Below, one piece after another: positions 1 through 8,745 of a DNA stretch of 64,000 nucleotides. The position numbers were made by a program, and so were the translations under genes. Where the stretch lies: contig JAFRHS010000008.1 of assembly GCA_017433225.1 (NCBI GenBank), forward strand, positions 1 through 64,000. The letters are read 5' to 3'. Source of the stretch: Clostridia bacterium (GTDB lineage Bacteria > Bacillota > Clostridia > Oscillospirales > Acutalibacteraceae). The notes under the pieces were generated by a model. The model had not been told where the DNA came from. It did no database searches and saw nothing but the letters and a program-made list of their open reading frames with translations. Numbering within the stretch: position 1 is the first letter of the stretch; each line of letters starts with the position of its first letter.

Positions 1-366
1 GAAGTTCTTGACCGTACCGTCAGTGTCGATGGCGATGCCCTTGACGTCCTGACCGCCGATGTCGATGATCGCCTTGACGTTCGGGTTCGTCACATGGACG
101 CCCATCGCGTGGCAGGAGATCTCGGAGATGTTCTCGTCTGCAAACGGGACCTTGTTACGGCCGTAACCGGTACCGATGAGGTACGCGAGCTCTTTCTCGG
201 ACTTGAGGCCGACCTTGTCGAGGACTTCCTTCATCGCGATGCGAGCGGACTCTTCCGCGTTGATCTTGGATTTGATGGTGGTGTCGGCAACGATCTTGCC
301 GGTCTCATCTAAAATGACTGCTTTCGTGTAGGTGGAACCTACATCGCATCCGCCATAATATTTCAT
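1..366 (-). CDS. 2-hydroxyacyl-CoA dehydratase activator (HgdC/BadF type), 5' part only
   Basis: The first 122 codons of an ATPase of the BadF/BadG/BcrA/BcrD family; the rest lies beyond the window edge. In this family a homodimer holds one [4Fe-4S] cluster and uses ATP to inject a high-energy electron into the dehydratase. The N-terminus carries the actin-fold phosphate-binding motif GGCDVGSTYTK (residues 5-15) and a second motif, IDIGGQD (about 101-107), both typical of acetate kinase/Hsp70-type ATPases. The cluster-ligating cysteines of the dimer interface would come later and cannot be checked. It follows the two dehydratase subunit genes by 24 bp in the same direction, so it is very likely the last known member of that operon. 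Confidence 0.9.
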   Translation of the reverse strand, partial: MKYYGGCDVGSTYTKAVILDETGKIVADTTIKSKINAEESARIAMKEVLDKVGLKSEKELAYLIGTGYGRNKVPFADENISEISCHAMGVHVTNPNVKAIIDIGGQDVKGIAIDTDGTVKNF

Positions 367-390
367 AACGTTGATAACTCCTTCCTGTTA

Positions 391-1941
391 TTACCACATG
401 TTCTCGTCGTCGAGGACCTCGAGGGACGGATCGAGCGGCTCTTCCTGGAGGACCGCACGCATGTAACGGTTGACGTCGTCACGGATGGACTGACGCGGAA
501 CGACACGCGGATCCATGAGGTCGTGGTTGACCCAGACCAGCTTGATGCCGTTGTCGCGGGCTCTCTGCTCAAAGAGACCGTGCATACCGTCGAGGGCTTT
601 GCAGGAAATGTGCTCCCAGAGGATGACCATGTCGGCATTGTAGTAGTCGCAGAAACGCCACAGGTCGTCGAGAAGGACTTCGTAACCGCCGTGGGTACGG
701 TTTCTCATGATCATTTCCTGATAGAGTTTTGCGATGTCGTAGATGGCCTGCTCGGGGTCGTCTTCGGAGACCTCATCGAAGTAGACAAGGCTCAGCATGT
801 CGACGAGCGGCAGGATGCCCCAGCAGTTCTGGAGCCACGGAAGGAAGTCCGTGTAGTACTGAGACTGGACGCCCCAGATGATCGCGCGGTGGCGGTACTC
901 GGGGACCAGCATCTCTTTTCTGGCGAAGGATTCCTGAGCGTACTTGGTGATGCGGCGGTCGGCATCGAGGAAGTCCTGGATACGGCCGGCGATCGCCATG
1001 TAAGTGGTCTCAGCATAGAGGGCAAGGTTCGCGCCGATGACCTGCGGGGTATCGGTCTTGGACATTTCCATCCAGCTGTAGCGAAGGCGGTTCTCTTCGT
1101 TGAAGCGTTTGATGTTCTCGAAGTAGAAATCCCAATCCCATTTTTCACCGGTGTTGTCTTCGATGAATTTGATGGCGTTGCGGATCTCCTGAGCGGCGTA
1201 CTCCTGGACGCCGTCTTCCGTATGACGGAGAGGAGCGGCGATCTGGAAGGTCGGGATGCCCTCTTCTTCATAGCGGCGGGCCATGATGCCGTTGCCCATC
1301 AGGGAGCCGTCACAGGTGGTGTTGCACTGAACGGCGCAGGCACCGAAGATCGGGATGTCGTCGTCGACCACGACGCCGGCTTCTGCAGCGGGCATCGGGC
1401 AGACGTCACCGGGCATACCCATTTCCTGGATGACATCGAGGTAATGGGTGACGCCGTCGCCCTGAAGAAGGACGGAGACGTAAACGGCAGCCGTTTCCCA
1501 GGAGATGGCTTTGAGGTTCCGGAAACCGCACATGATGGTGAACATCTCGTTCTCGTCAAGAACGACGATGCGCTTGGAGAGTTCCTGATCGTTGCCGCAG
1601 TACTTGTCGGCTTTGAAGGCCGTGTTGAGCAGCTTCGCGACGTCTTCCGCAACGAGGTCATACTCTTCGTGGGCGATCTTCAGGTGGTTGCCGCGAAGAC
1701 CGGCCGTATGCTTGTCGATCATGTGAGGAACGGCGATGTAGTTCAGCATCCAGCGATAGCGCAGGAAGCCTTTCAGGAAATGCGGACGGACCAGGTAGGT
1801 CGCGAGCATTTTCATGATACCGAGCCAGCGGGTGTAATCGTAGAACGTGTCCTGGACACCGCGCCATTCACGGCGTTTTCTGGTTTTTCCGCCGGGCTTG
1901 TAGAGATCGCCCAGGCGTTCGGATCCAATAGCTTTTCCCAT
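391..1941 (-). CDS. 2-hydroxyacyl-CoA dehydratase, large (alpha, HgdA-like) subunit
   Basis: One of two related subunits of an oxygen-sensitive dehydratase that removes water from (R)-2-hydroxyacyl-CoA by a ketyl-radical mechanism. The product has 516 residues, a little longer than classical HgdA (about 480). Cysteines expected to hold the iron-sulfur cluster are C181 in a GDVCPMP motif and a C-x3-C-x3-C group (C202, C206, C210). I chose the ATG at 1939-1941 because the protein then begins MGKAIGSERL, and a GGAGG-like site lies just upstream within the end of the preceding gene; a start further upstream would give a Ser/Arg-rich tail read from the overlap. The substrate (2-hydroxyglutaryl-, lactoyl- or phenyllactyl-CoA) cannot be told from sequence by eye. 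Confidence 0.9.
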   Translation of the reverse strand: MGKAIGSERLGDLYKPGGKTRKRREWRGVQDTFYDYTRWLGIMKMLATYLVRPHFLKGFLRYRWMLNYIAVPHMIDKHTAGLRGNHLKIAHEEYDLVAEDVAKLLNTAFKADKYCGNDQELSKRIVVLDENEMFTIMCGFRNLKAISWETAAVYVSVLLQGDGVTHYLDVIQEMGMPGDVCPMPAAEAGVVVDDDIPIFGACAVQCNTTCDGSLMGNGIMARRYEEEGIPTFQIAAPLRHTEDGVQEYAAQEIRNAIKFIEDNTGEKWDWDFYFENIKRFNEENRLRYSWMEMSKTDTPQVIGANLALYAETTYMAIAGRIQDFLDADRRITKYAQESFARKEMLVPEYRHRAIIWGVQSQYYTDFLPWLQNCWGILPLVDMLSLVYFDEVSEDDPEQAIYDIAKLYQEMIMRNRTHGGYEVLLDDLWRFCDYYNADMVILWEHISCKALDGMHGLFEQRARDNGIKLVWVNHDLMDPRVVPRQSIRDDVNRYMRAVLQEEPLDPSLEVLDDENMW

Positions 1942-1942
1942 A

Positions 1943-3130
1943 TTATTTCCCTCCCTGGATCTTCTTGATCTCGACGCTTTCGACGAATGCCTGGACACGG
2001 GTCCGAAGCTGTCCGGAGATACCGACGGTATACGGACGGTCGATGGTCAGAACGGGGTAGTTGAATTTCTCTCTGAGGTCGAACGAACCGGTGACGCGTT
2101 CATATGCCCAGGGGTCGCAGAACTTCATCTGTTCGAAGATGATGCCGTCGGCCTTGTACTCTTTCGCGATCTTCGCGATGTAGTCTTTCCGGCTCTGGAC
2201 TTTTTTGTAGTTCATCTGACGCGGGCACTGGCTCGACGTCATGTAATGACGGCAGATCTGGGTCAGGACGTCTTCTTCGTCGTTCAGAGGGATCTCCATT
2301 CTTCCGGGGAGAGAACCGTAGCAGTAACGGTCTGCGACGACCAGAGCGCCGGACTCTTCGATGAGCTTGATCATGTCGATGTCATCGATCTCGGAACCGA
2401 CGACGGCGACACGGGCGCGGTACGGCGGTTTCTCGTCGGGCTCACGGGTCTTGAGCTCTTCGAGGGTCTCTTCCAGAATGGGGAGGAGAAGGTCTTTCGG
2501 GCAGACGTGGCTCGCCATGGTGATGAGGTGGAACTCATACCCGGTGATCCGCGGGTTGTCCTCTTTGCGGTAGTCGCCGATCTCATTGATGACGCGGCAG
2601 ACTTTGTTGTAGTTTTCGACAGCCGTACGAAGCGCATCGTCGGAGATGTCGATGCCAAAGGTGTCATGGAGCGGCTGCAGGATCTTCTTGCGGCACTCGG
2701 AGACATACAGGTTCAGACCGTTGTCGTCGTCCTTCATGGGGACTTCCAGGTACTGATAGTAGAAGTTTTCCTTCGGCATGGTATTGAGCAGTTCCATGTT
2801 CTCGACGCAGCGGTTGATCATGGTGCAGCCGTCGGGAGCAACGAGGGCATCGAGGCACTCGAAGCCGCCTTCGATGGCGCGCTCGAGAATGGCTCTCGAG
2901 AACTCGCAGAGGAAACTGGTCATGTAATAGGTCGCCATATCCATGGAACCGGAGCGCGGGGCCCGGAGCCGGATGGTGAACGTGCCCGGAAGGTCCATCA
3001 GGACTTCCGGAGTCTGGAAGCAAATGTTACCGATACATTTGCGGCCGTCTTCCTGCGCCTTGCGGACGAGTTCGTTGTCGACATCGTCCAGGAGACGTTC
3101 CAGGGTGAACAGGTGTTTGAGATCCTTCAT
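1943..3130 (-). CDS. 2-hydroxyacyl-CoA dehydratase, small (beta, HgdB-like) subunit
   Basis: The partner subunit, 395 residues, of the length expected for HgdB. It shows the conserved cysteine positions of the family: GCTMINRC around residues 102-108, and near the C-terminus SSQCPRQ and KFCDPW. In family members these ligate a [4Fe-4S] cluster close to the CoA substrate. Its stop codon is one base before the start of the next subunit gene, so the two are translationally coupled, consistent with an equimolar heterodimer. It begins 10 bp after the CooC-like ATPase gene. Subunit identity is firm; the exact substrate is not. Confidence 0.9.
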   Translation of the reverse strand: MKDLKHLFTLERLLDDVDNELVRKAQEDGRKCIGNICFQTPEVLMDLPGTFTIRLRAPRSGSMDMATYYMTSFLCEFSRAILERAIEGGFECLDALVAPDGCTMINRCVENMELLNTMPKENFYYQYLEVPMKDDDNGLNLYVSECRKKILQPLHDTFGIDISDDALRTAVENYNKVCRVINEIGDYRKEDNPRITGYEFHLITMASHVCPKDLLLPILEETLEELKTREPDEKPPYRARVAVVGSEIDDIDMIKLIEESGALVVADRYCYGSLPGRMEIPLNDEEDVLTQICRHYMTSSQCPRQMNYKKVQSRKDYIAKIAKEYKADGIIFEQMKFCDPWAYERVTGSFDLREKFNYPVLTIDRPYTVGISGQLRTRVQAFVESVEIKKIQGGK

Positions 3131-3140
3131 AAATACCTCC

Positions 3141-3914
3141 TCATAAAATACCTAACTTGGTGAGAGCTTCTTCCGCTCCCTTATGGACCGCGGCATCCCT
3201 CGGCAGTTCGAACACGCTCCGTCCGCTCATGTCGGAGAGCGCCATCTCTCTGTCGTCCGGGATGACAGCCAGAAGATCCAGCGTACCGGTGTCCAAAGAA
3301 TCCTTGAGTGACATGTCCGGCATCCGGTTGACGATGAGACCGGCTTTGTCGAACATGACGAGTTCGCGCGCGACGTCGTGAATGGTCTGCACCACCTGCA
3401 GGCCCTTCTTGCTGGCGTCCGAGACGAGGACCAGATGGGTCACTTTCTCCATGACGCGGCGATTGACCTGCTCGATCCCGGCTTCGCCGTCGATGACGAC
3501 GTAGTCGAAATGGTCAGCGATCATGGAAATGACTTCCTTGAGGTAGGCATTTACCTTGCAGTAGCAGCCTGCGCTCTCCGGTCTGCCGATGGCGAGGAAG
3601 GAGATGTTGTCTCCGATCTCGACCAGCGCGTCGAACATTTGATATTTGGCTTCGCCCAGGAGTTCGACCGCAGCTTTGGTGTTGCCGTCTTCCACCGTGG
3701 TGACGAAGGACTTCCGGATGTCGTCGACCGTCGATGTGACATCGACTCCCAGCGCGGTCGCAAGACCGACGGCGGGGTCCGCATCGATGGCGAGGATCTT
3801 TTTGTCCGGATGATGCTCCGACAACAGTTTGACGGTCAGCGCGGAGAGAGATGTCTTGCCGACACCGCCCTTTCCGACCAGCGCGAGAATGGTCGTCGGA
3901 TGTTCATTGCTCAT
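3141..3914 (-). CDS. CooC-like P-loop ATPase in the dehydratase operon
   Basis: A SIMIBI-class (MinD/ParA-like) ATPase of 257 residues. The deviant Walker A, GKGGVGKTS, is at residues 14-22 and is followed by an IDADPAVGL motif. A CYC pair (C117, C119) matches the CxC metal-binding motif of CooC, the nickel-insertion ATPase of carbon monoxide dehydrogenase. No CO dehydrogenase is in view; the gene heads the dehydratase operon instead, so a role in metallocluster assembly for these enzymes is an inference from context. The ATG at 3912-3914 is preceded by GGGAGGT at good spacing; the open frame continues upstream but without a ribosome-binding site. Confidence 0.85.
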   Translation of the reverse strand: MSNEHPTTILALVGKGGVGKTSLSALTVKLLSEHHPDKKILAIDADPAVGLATALGVDVTSTVDDIRKSFVTTVEDGNTKAAVELLGEAKYQMFDALVEIGDNISFLAIGRPESAGCYCKVNAYLKEVISMIADHFDYVVIDGEAGIEQVNRRVMEKVTHLVLVSDASKKGLQVVQTIHDVARELVMFDKAGLIVNRMPDMSLKDSLDTGTLDLLAVIPDDREMALSDMSGRSVFELPRDAAVHKGAEEALTKLGIL

Positions 3915-3985
3915 AAAATAACCTCCCTTACCCAGAACGATGGGTCCTCCCGGGACACGCACGTGTCTGGTCAAACCATCATATC

Positions 3986-4015
3986 ATTATAAATTTAACA
4001 TTTTTTATGGTTCAA
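3986..4015 (-). promoter_or_regulatory. Candidate sigma-A promoter of the dehydratase operon
   Basis: On the minus strand TTGAAC (4010-4015) and TATAAT (3986-3991) are separated by 18 bp in an AT-rich stretch about 70 bp before the first gene of the operon. Confidence 0.6.
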
Positions 4016-4110
4016 TTCAATATATTATACGGACATTTCGTGAACCTTTTGGCAAAAATAAACAGAGAGCGGAAGGCGCACCTTACAGAATTGTTTTCTT
4101 GACGCTCCAG

Positions 4111-4139
4111 CCCAAGGGTTCGACCCCTGTCGGGCAGCA
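4111..4139 (+). other. tRNA T-arm-like fragment abutting a terminator
   Basis: The plus strand reads like the 3' end of a tRNA: a T-stem/loop-like GGGTTCGACCCC, then CGGGCAGCA running straight into the A-tract of the terminator. No 5' half that could pair with the acceptor side is present upstream, so it is not a functional tRNA. A similar arrangement, ending in the same GCAGCA plus A-tract, occurs beside the tRNA-Ser terminator near 20,552-20,575. It may be a tRNA remnant or part of a recurrent tRNA-associated repeat. Confidence 0.5.
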
Positions 4140-4173
4140 AAAAAGAAGGAGTCCATCAGACTCCTTCTTTTTT
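4139..4173 (-). terminator. Bidirectional intrinsic terminator after tRNA-Leu
   Basis: A perfect 15-bp inverted repeat (AAAAAAGAAGGAGTC, loop of 5, GACTCCTTCTTTTTT) begins at the encoded CCA of the tRNA. It would end transcription of the tRNA on the minus strand, and also anything entering on the plus strand. Confidence 0.9.
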
Positions 4174-4257
4174 GGTGCACCCAACAGGACTTGAACCTGC
4201 ACGCCTCGCGGCACCAGATCCTAAATCTGGCGTGTCTGCCAATTCCACCATAGGTGC
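4173..4257 (-). tRNA. tRNA-Leu (anticodon UAG)
   Basis: An 85-nt tRNA with encoded CCA. The acceptor stem GCACCTA pairs with TGGGTGC (one G-U), the discriminator is A, the anticodon stem CCAGA/TCTGG encloses the loop TTTAGGA (anticodon TAG, reading CUA and probably other CUN codons), and there is a long variable arm as expected for Leu. It is followed at once by an intrinsic terminator. Confidence 0.95.
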
Positions 4258-4405
4258 ATATTCGGTTGAACGGGTATTATTATCCCTTTTTCAGAGGGAA
4301 AAGTCAATCGCCGACGGGGAGGGGAAAGTGTACGACTTTATGGACTTTGAAAACGAAACGTGGTACACTGAAACAAATACAGCATGTCAAAAAGGAGAGA
4401 AGCCT

Positions 4406-5410
4406 ATGCCGGGACGTGCCGACTCGAAACTCAAAACGCTTTACCTCATGGATATCCTTCGGGAACAGACCGACGAGGACCATCCCATGTCCGCCGCAGA
4501 CATCTGCAAAGAGCTGGACGACCGGGGCGTCGGGGCGGAGAGGAAATCCATCTACGCCAACCTTGAGGTCCTGCGTCAGTACAACCTCGACATCGTCAAG
4601 ACGTCGACGCCGAAGAAGGGATTCTTCCTCGGAGACCGGGAATTCGAACCGGTGGAACTGCGGCTCATCGCTGACGCGGTCCAGTCCGCGAGCTTCATCT
4701 CCCAGGCAAACAGCCGGAAACTCATCTCGAAGCTCGAGAAGAACCTGTCCATCTACCAGCGGGAGAATTTCCGCAAACAGGTGTACATCGACCAGCGGAA
4801 CAAGACCGACAACGACGCCATTTACTACCGGATCAACGAGCTGGCCGAGGCCATCGACCGGAAGTGCCGCGTGAAGGTCACCTATGAACGGCGCCGTCTG
4901 GAAGAGGGTTCGGCCGTCCGCAACGAGATCCGGATCATGACCGTCTCGCCTTACGCGATGATCTGGCTGAACGACCATTACTACCTCATCTGTAACAACG
5001 CAAAGTACGACAACCTTCTGCACCTGCGGATCGAACGCATCAAACGGGTCGACATCCTCGAACAGGAACCCGTCCGCCCGGTCTCCGAAGTGTCCGAATA
5101 CCGCGAAAAATTCGACACTGCCGACTACAGTTCCAAGATCTTCGAGGGCTTCTCGGGGACCGTTGAAGTCGTCGAACTGCGCTGTGCCCATGAGCTTTAT
5201 GACACCATCGCCGACCTCTTCGGAAACCGGCTCGCCATCATCGACGCGGACGACGACACGTTCACGGTCCGGGTCGAGGCGGCCACCAGCGAAGGCTTCA
5301 TCGGCTGGGTCCTGAAGTTTGGGACGAAGATGCAGGTCGTGTCTCCGCACCACGTCCGGGAAGCGGTCCGCGAAACGGCGGAAGCGGTGGCGAAACAGTA
5401 CGCTCTGTAA
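4406..5410 (+). CDS. WYL-domain transcriptional regulator
   Basis: A 334-residue protein with an N-terminal winged helix-turn-helix (about residues 8-75; reads like a DeoR/HTH_11 domain, SAADICKELDDRGVGAERKS) followed by a WYL domain (around residues 140-230, with WLNDHYYLIC and HLRIERIKRV). WYL proteins are ligand-sensing regulators; the ligand here is unknown. The ATG at 4406 is chosen because AAGGAGAG precedes it; the frame is open further upstream, but only through the antisense of the tRNA-Leu gene. The next gene, queH, starts one base after the stop codon, so the two are probably co-transcribed. Confidence 0.85.
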   Translation: MPGRADSKLKTLYLMDILREQTDEDHPMSAADICKELDDRGVGAERKSIYANLEVLRQYNLDIVKTSTPKKGFFLGDREFEPVELRLIADAVQSASFISQANSRKLISKLEKNLSIYQRENFRKQVYIDQRNKTDNDAIYYRINELAEAIDRKCRVKVTYERRRLEEGSAVRNEIRIMTVSPYAMIWLNDHYYLICNNAKYDNLLHLRIERIKRVDILEQEPVRPVSEVSEYREKFDTADYSSKIFEGFSGTVEVVELRCAHELYDTIADLFGNRLAIIDADDDTFTVRVEAATSEGFIGWVLKFGTKMQVVSPHHVREAVRETAEAVAKQYAL

Positions 5411-5411
5411 C

Positions 5412-6119
5412 ATGAAAACGAATTATCAGCTGGAACTCGACCGCATCCTTTCCGACCTGGAGGAAACGGGCGGGCGCCCGACGCTCCTGCTCCACAGCTG
5501 CTGCGGTCCCTGCTCCAGTTATGTGCTCGACTATCTGGCTCAGTGGTTCGACATCACGGTCCTTTACTACAACCCCTGCATCGACCCGGAGGAGGAATAC
5601 GAACTCCGGAAAGACGTGCAAAAGGGCCTCATCGACCGGATGAACGTCCACGGCCGGAACATCCGGTACCTCGACGAACCCTACGACCACCTGTCCTTCC
5701 TCGACCGGGTGGCGGGACATGAAGAGGACCGGGAAGGCGGTGCGCGATGTGCCATCTGTTTTGAACAGCGGCTCCGCAAAGCGGCGGAGACGGCAAGGGC
5801 CGGCGGCTACGACTGGTTCTGCACGACCCTGACCGTGAGCCCGCACAAAAACGCGCAGGTGCTGAACCGCATCGGACAGGAACTGGCCGGCGAGACCGGC
5901 GTGCCGTTCCTGCCGTCCGACTTCAAAAAGCGGGACGGCTACAAGAAGTCCATTGAACTTTCCAGAGAATATTGCCTGTACCGGCAGAACTACTGCGGCT
6001 GCGAATTCTCCTCCCGGCCGGAGGAGACCGACGCGGCAACACAGGTCATGACTGCGGTGGTCTCGAAGTCGATCGCCGAGGGGTCCGGACAGGGAAAGGC
6101 AGGCTCTTATGAAACCTAA
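5412..6119 (+). CDS. queH: Epoxyqueuosine reductase QueH
   Basis: The 235-residue protein is the non-B12 epoxyqueuosine reductase that catalyses the last step of queuosine synthesis in tRNA wobble position 34. Conserved cysteine motifs are all visible: HSCCGPCSS (C30, C31, C34), NPCIDPEEEYE, RCAICFEQRL, and near the C-terminus CLYRQNYCGC. These hold an iron-sulfur cluster and a second metal in characterised QueH. The start ATG comes one base after the stop of the WYL regulator gene, with the ribosome-binding site inside that gene. Its last 11 bases overlap the next gene. Confidence 0.92.
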   Translation: MKTNYQLELDRILSDLEETGGRPTLLLHSCCGPCSSYVLDYLAQWFDITVLYYNPCIDPEEEYELRKDVQKGLIDRMNVHGRNIRYLDEPYDHLSFLDRVAGHEEDREGGARCAICFEQRLRKAAETARAGGYDWFCTTLTVSPHKNAQVLNRIGQELAGETGVPFLPSDFKKRDGYKKSIELSREYCLYRQNYCGCEFSSRPEETDAATQVMTAVVSKSIAEGSGQGKAGSYET

Positions 6120-7488
6120 AACCAGAGCGGATGAATTCCGCAAAATGATCATGTTCACCCTTTCCATCATGATCCTTCTGTCACTGACGGTGGCGTTCGG
6201 ATACACCTGGGTGAACCACATCAATGTCGGCATCATCTGGGCATTCTTCCGGAGGGGCAACTACCTCATCTTCACGCTGTACTTCGTGCTGCAGTATGTG
6301 CTGTCGCGCGTTTACGGTGCTCTGAAGATCGACCTCTACCGGGTCAGTGACATCGTCTACTCCCAGGGCATCACGACCCTGCTGGTCGACGCCATCATGT
6401 ATGCCATCATGAGCCTTGTCGCCCGAAAGATGGTGGCCGTGGCGCCGGTCCTCATCCTGTTCCTCGTGCAGATGGGCATCATCCTCATCTGGGCGTACCT
6501 CGCCGCCATCGTTTACCGCAAACTGTACCCGCCGTACCACCTCGTCATCGTCTACAGTTACCACTCGGCGACGAGCCTCGTGCGGAAGATGTCCGCGAGA
6601 GACGACCGGTTCATCATCTGTGAAGCGGTCAACATCGACCAGGGGTACGATTACATCAAGGAACGCATCATGGCCTATGACGGCGCCATCATCTGCGATA
6701 TCCCGGGCTCCCTGCGCAACGACATCCTGAAGTACTGTTACGACAACGGCAAGCGCACTTATGTGACGCCGAAAGTCTCCGACATCATCATCCGCTCCGG
6801 CGAGAACCTCCATGTGTTCGACACGCCGCTGCTGCTCTGCCGCAACACCGGCCTCACCTTCGAGCAGAAGGTCCTGAAGCGGATCGTCGACATCCTCCTG
6901 AGCCTCATCGCCCTCGTCCTCACGAGCCCGTTCATGCTGATCACGGCCATCGCCATCAAGGCCTACGACAAGGGCCCGGTCTTCTATAAACAGGCCCGTG
7001 TCACGAAGGACGGCAAGGTCTTCGACATCATCAAGTTCCGCTCGATGATCCCGAACGCCGAGGCCGACGGAAAGTCCCGCCCGGCCGTCTCGGACGACGA
7101 TCGCATCACGCCGATCGGCAAGGTCATCCGCGCCATCCGGTTCGACGAGATGCCGCAGATCTTCAACATCCTGAAAGGCGACATGTCCATCGTCGGTCCC
7201 CGTCCCGAACGGGTCGAGCACGTGGAGAAGTACACGAAGGAGATGCCCGAATTCGCGTACCGCCTCAAAGTCAAGGCCGGCCTCACAGGCTATGCCCAGG
7301 TCTACGGCAAGTACAATACGACGTCCTACGACAAGCTGAAACTCGACCTCTTCTACATCGAGAACTACAGCCTCCGGACGGACATCCGCCTCATCTTCAT
7401 GACCATCAAGGTCCTCTTCATGAAGGAGAGCACCGAGGGGTTCGACAAGGCGGACGACAACAGTGCGAGCGGCGCGCCGCAGAGCTGA
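6109..7488 (+). CDS. Polyprenyl-phosphate sugar-1-phosphate transferase (WcaJ/CpsE family)
   Basis: A 459-residue membrane protein that should start lipid-linked exopolysaccharide or capsule repeat units by moving a sugar-1-phosphate from a nucleotide sugar to undecaprenyl phosphate. The N-terminal third has four to five hydrophobic helices, followed by a Rossmann-like domain. The C-terminal bacterial sugar transferase domain (about 250-445) begins with a membrane re-entrant segment and carries KFRSMIPNAE, RFDEMPQIFN and GDMSIVGPRPE, the conserved catalytic core. It overlaps queH, so translation is probably coupled although the functions are unrelated. Other envelope polysaccharide genes lie at 22-33 kb. 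Confidence 0.9.
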   Translation: MKPKTRADEFRKMIMFTLSIMILLSLTVAFGYTWVNHINVGIIWAFFRRGNYLIFTLYFVLQYVLSRVYGALKIDLYRVSDIVYSQGITTLLVDAIMYAIMSLVARKMVAVAPVLILFLVQMGIILIWAYLAAIVYRKLYPPYHLVIVYSYHSATSLVRKMSARDDRFIICEAVNIDQGYDYIKERIMAYDGAIICDIPGSLRNDILKYCYDNGKRTYVTPKVSDIIIRSGENLHVFDTPLLLCRNTGLTFEQKVLKRIVDILLSLIALVLTSPFMLITAIAIKAYDKGPVFYKQARVTKDGKVFDIIKFRSMIPNAEADGKSRPAVSDDDRITPIGKVIRAIRFDEMPQIFNILKGDMSIVGPRPERVEHVEKYTKEMPEFAYRLKVKAGLTGYAQVYGKYNTTSYDKLKLDLFYIENYSLRTDIRLIFMTIKVLFMKESTEGFDKADDNSASGAPQS

Positions 7489-7501
7489 ACGACAGAAAAA
7501 G

Positions 7502-7533
7502 AAGACCTCCTGAGAGATCAGGAGGTCTTTTCG
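7502..7533. terminator. Bidirectional terminator between the sugar transferase gene and ackA
   Basis: A 12-bp perfect inverted repeat, AAGACCTCCTGA and TCAGGAGGTCTT with loop GAGA, followed by a T-rich tract; it lies between two convergent genes and can serve both. Confidence 0.9.
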
Positions 7534-7554
7534 ATTTTGTCTGTTTTGGACGGC

Positions 7555-8745
7555 TTATAATGCTTCGACGATCTCTTTGGTATCTCTCGCGATCATCAGT
7601 TCCTCGTTGGTGGGGAGCATGAAGATGGCCGCCGTGGAACCTTCGGCGTCGAGGCGGACTTCCTTGCCGCGGATGCCGTCGTTCTTCTCGTAGTCCATCT
7701 TGATGCCGAGGCATTCGAGCTCTTTGCAGATGCCTTCGCGGACGTTGCAGCCGTTCTCGCCGATGCCGGCGGTGAAGACCAGCGCGTCGAGACCCTGGAG
7801 GGCGACGATGTAGGAGGCGATGATCTTCGGCACTTCATAGTAGAAGATGTCGAGAGCGAGCTGTGCACGTTCGTTGCCGGCCGCGGCCGCCTCTTCGACG
7901 TCACGCATGTCGGACGAGACACCGGAGATGCCGAGGAAGCCGGACTTCTTGTTCATGATGGTGTCGGTCTCGGCCGGGGTCAGGCCTTCCTTCTGCATCA
8001 GGAACGTGACGGCGGAGGGGTCGATGGCGCCCGTGCGGGTACCCATGATGAAGCCGTCGAGCGGGGTCAGACCCATGGAGGTGTCGATGACCTTGCCGTC
8101 TTTGACCGCGGTGATGGAAGAACCGTTGCCGAGGTGGCAGATGATGACCTTTTTGAACTCCGGATGCAGTTCGGAAAGGCGCTTGCTCACATAGCGGTGA
8201 GACGTGCCGTGCGCGCCGTACTTCCGGATGGCATGTTTCTCATAGTATTCGTAGGGCAGGGGATACATGTACGCCTTCGGCGGCATGGTGCTGTGGAACG
8301 CGTTGTCGAAGACGACGACCTGCGGGACGTCTTTCCCAAAGACGTCTTCCGCGGCGTTGATGCCCTGGATGTGCGCCGGGTTGTGGAGCGGGGCGAGGTC
8401 GCTGAGCATGTCGATGTCCGCCTTGACCTGTTCGTTGACGAGGCAGCTCTCTTTGTAGAGGGCGCCGCCCTGAACGATCCGGTGGCCGATGGCCGCGATC
8501 TCGTCGAGGGAGTCGATGACCTTGAGGTCGCCCTCGGTGAGGATCTTTTTGACTTCATAGAACGCGGTGGTGTGGTCGGGCATGGAAACGTCGAAGCTGA
8601 CCTTCTGTCCCTTTGCCTTCGCGGTGATCTTGCCGTCGAGGCCGACGCGCTCGCAAAGACCGGAGGCGATGGTCGATTCATCGTTCATGTCGATGAGCTG
8701 ATACTTGAGCGACGAGGAGCCGCAGTTGATGACGAGGATTTTCAT
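7555..8745 (-). CDS. ackA: Acetate kinase
   Basis: Full-length acetate kinase of 396 residues, which interconverts acetyl phosphate + ADP and acetate + ATP and yields ATP in fermentation. The N-terminus INCGSSSLKYQL is the family signature; further conserved motifs are HRIVQGG, FDNAFHSTMP, YGAHGTSHRYV (active-site His), LGNGSSI, GTRTGAIDPS (active-site Arg) and TAGIGEN. No phosphotransacetylase gene is adjacent. It is divergent from tmcAL, whose product consumes acetate and ATP. Confidence 0.97.
   Translation of the reverse strand: MKILVINCGSSSLKYQLIDMNDESTIASGLCERVGLDGKITAKAKGQKVSFDVSMPDHTTAFYEVKKILTEGDLKVIDSLDEIAAIGHRIVQGGALYKESCLVNEQVKADIDMLSDLAPLHNPAHIQGINAAEDVFGKDVPQVVVFDNAFHSTMPPKAYMYPLPYEYYEKHAIRKYGAHGTSHRYVSKRLSELHPEFKKVIICHLGNGSSITAVKDGKVIDTSMGLTPLDGFIMGTRTGAIDPSAVTFLMQKEGLTPAETDTIMNKKSGFLGISGVSSDMRDVEEAAAAGNERAQLALDIFYYEVPKIIASYIVALQGLDALVFTAGIGENGCNVREGICKELECLGIKMDYEKNDGIRGKEVRLDAEGSTAAIFMLPTNEELMIARDTKEIVEAL

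Noticed and set aside
4172..4405. N-terminal extension of the WYL regulator (MVHPTGLEPAR...)
   Set aside because: It is the antisense translation of the tRNA-Leu gene; a good ribosome-binding site and ATG at 4,406 mark the real start.
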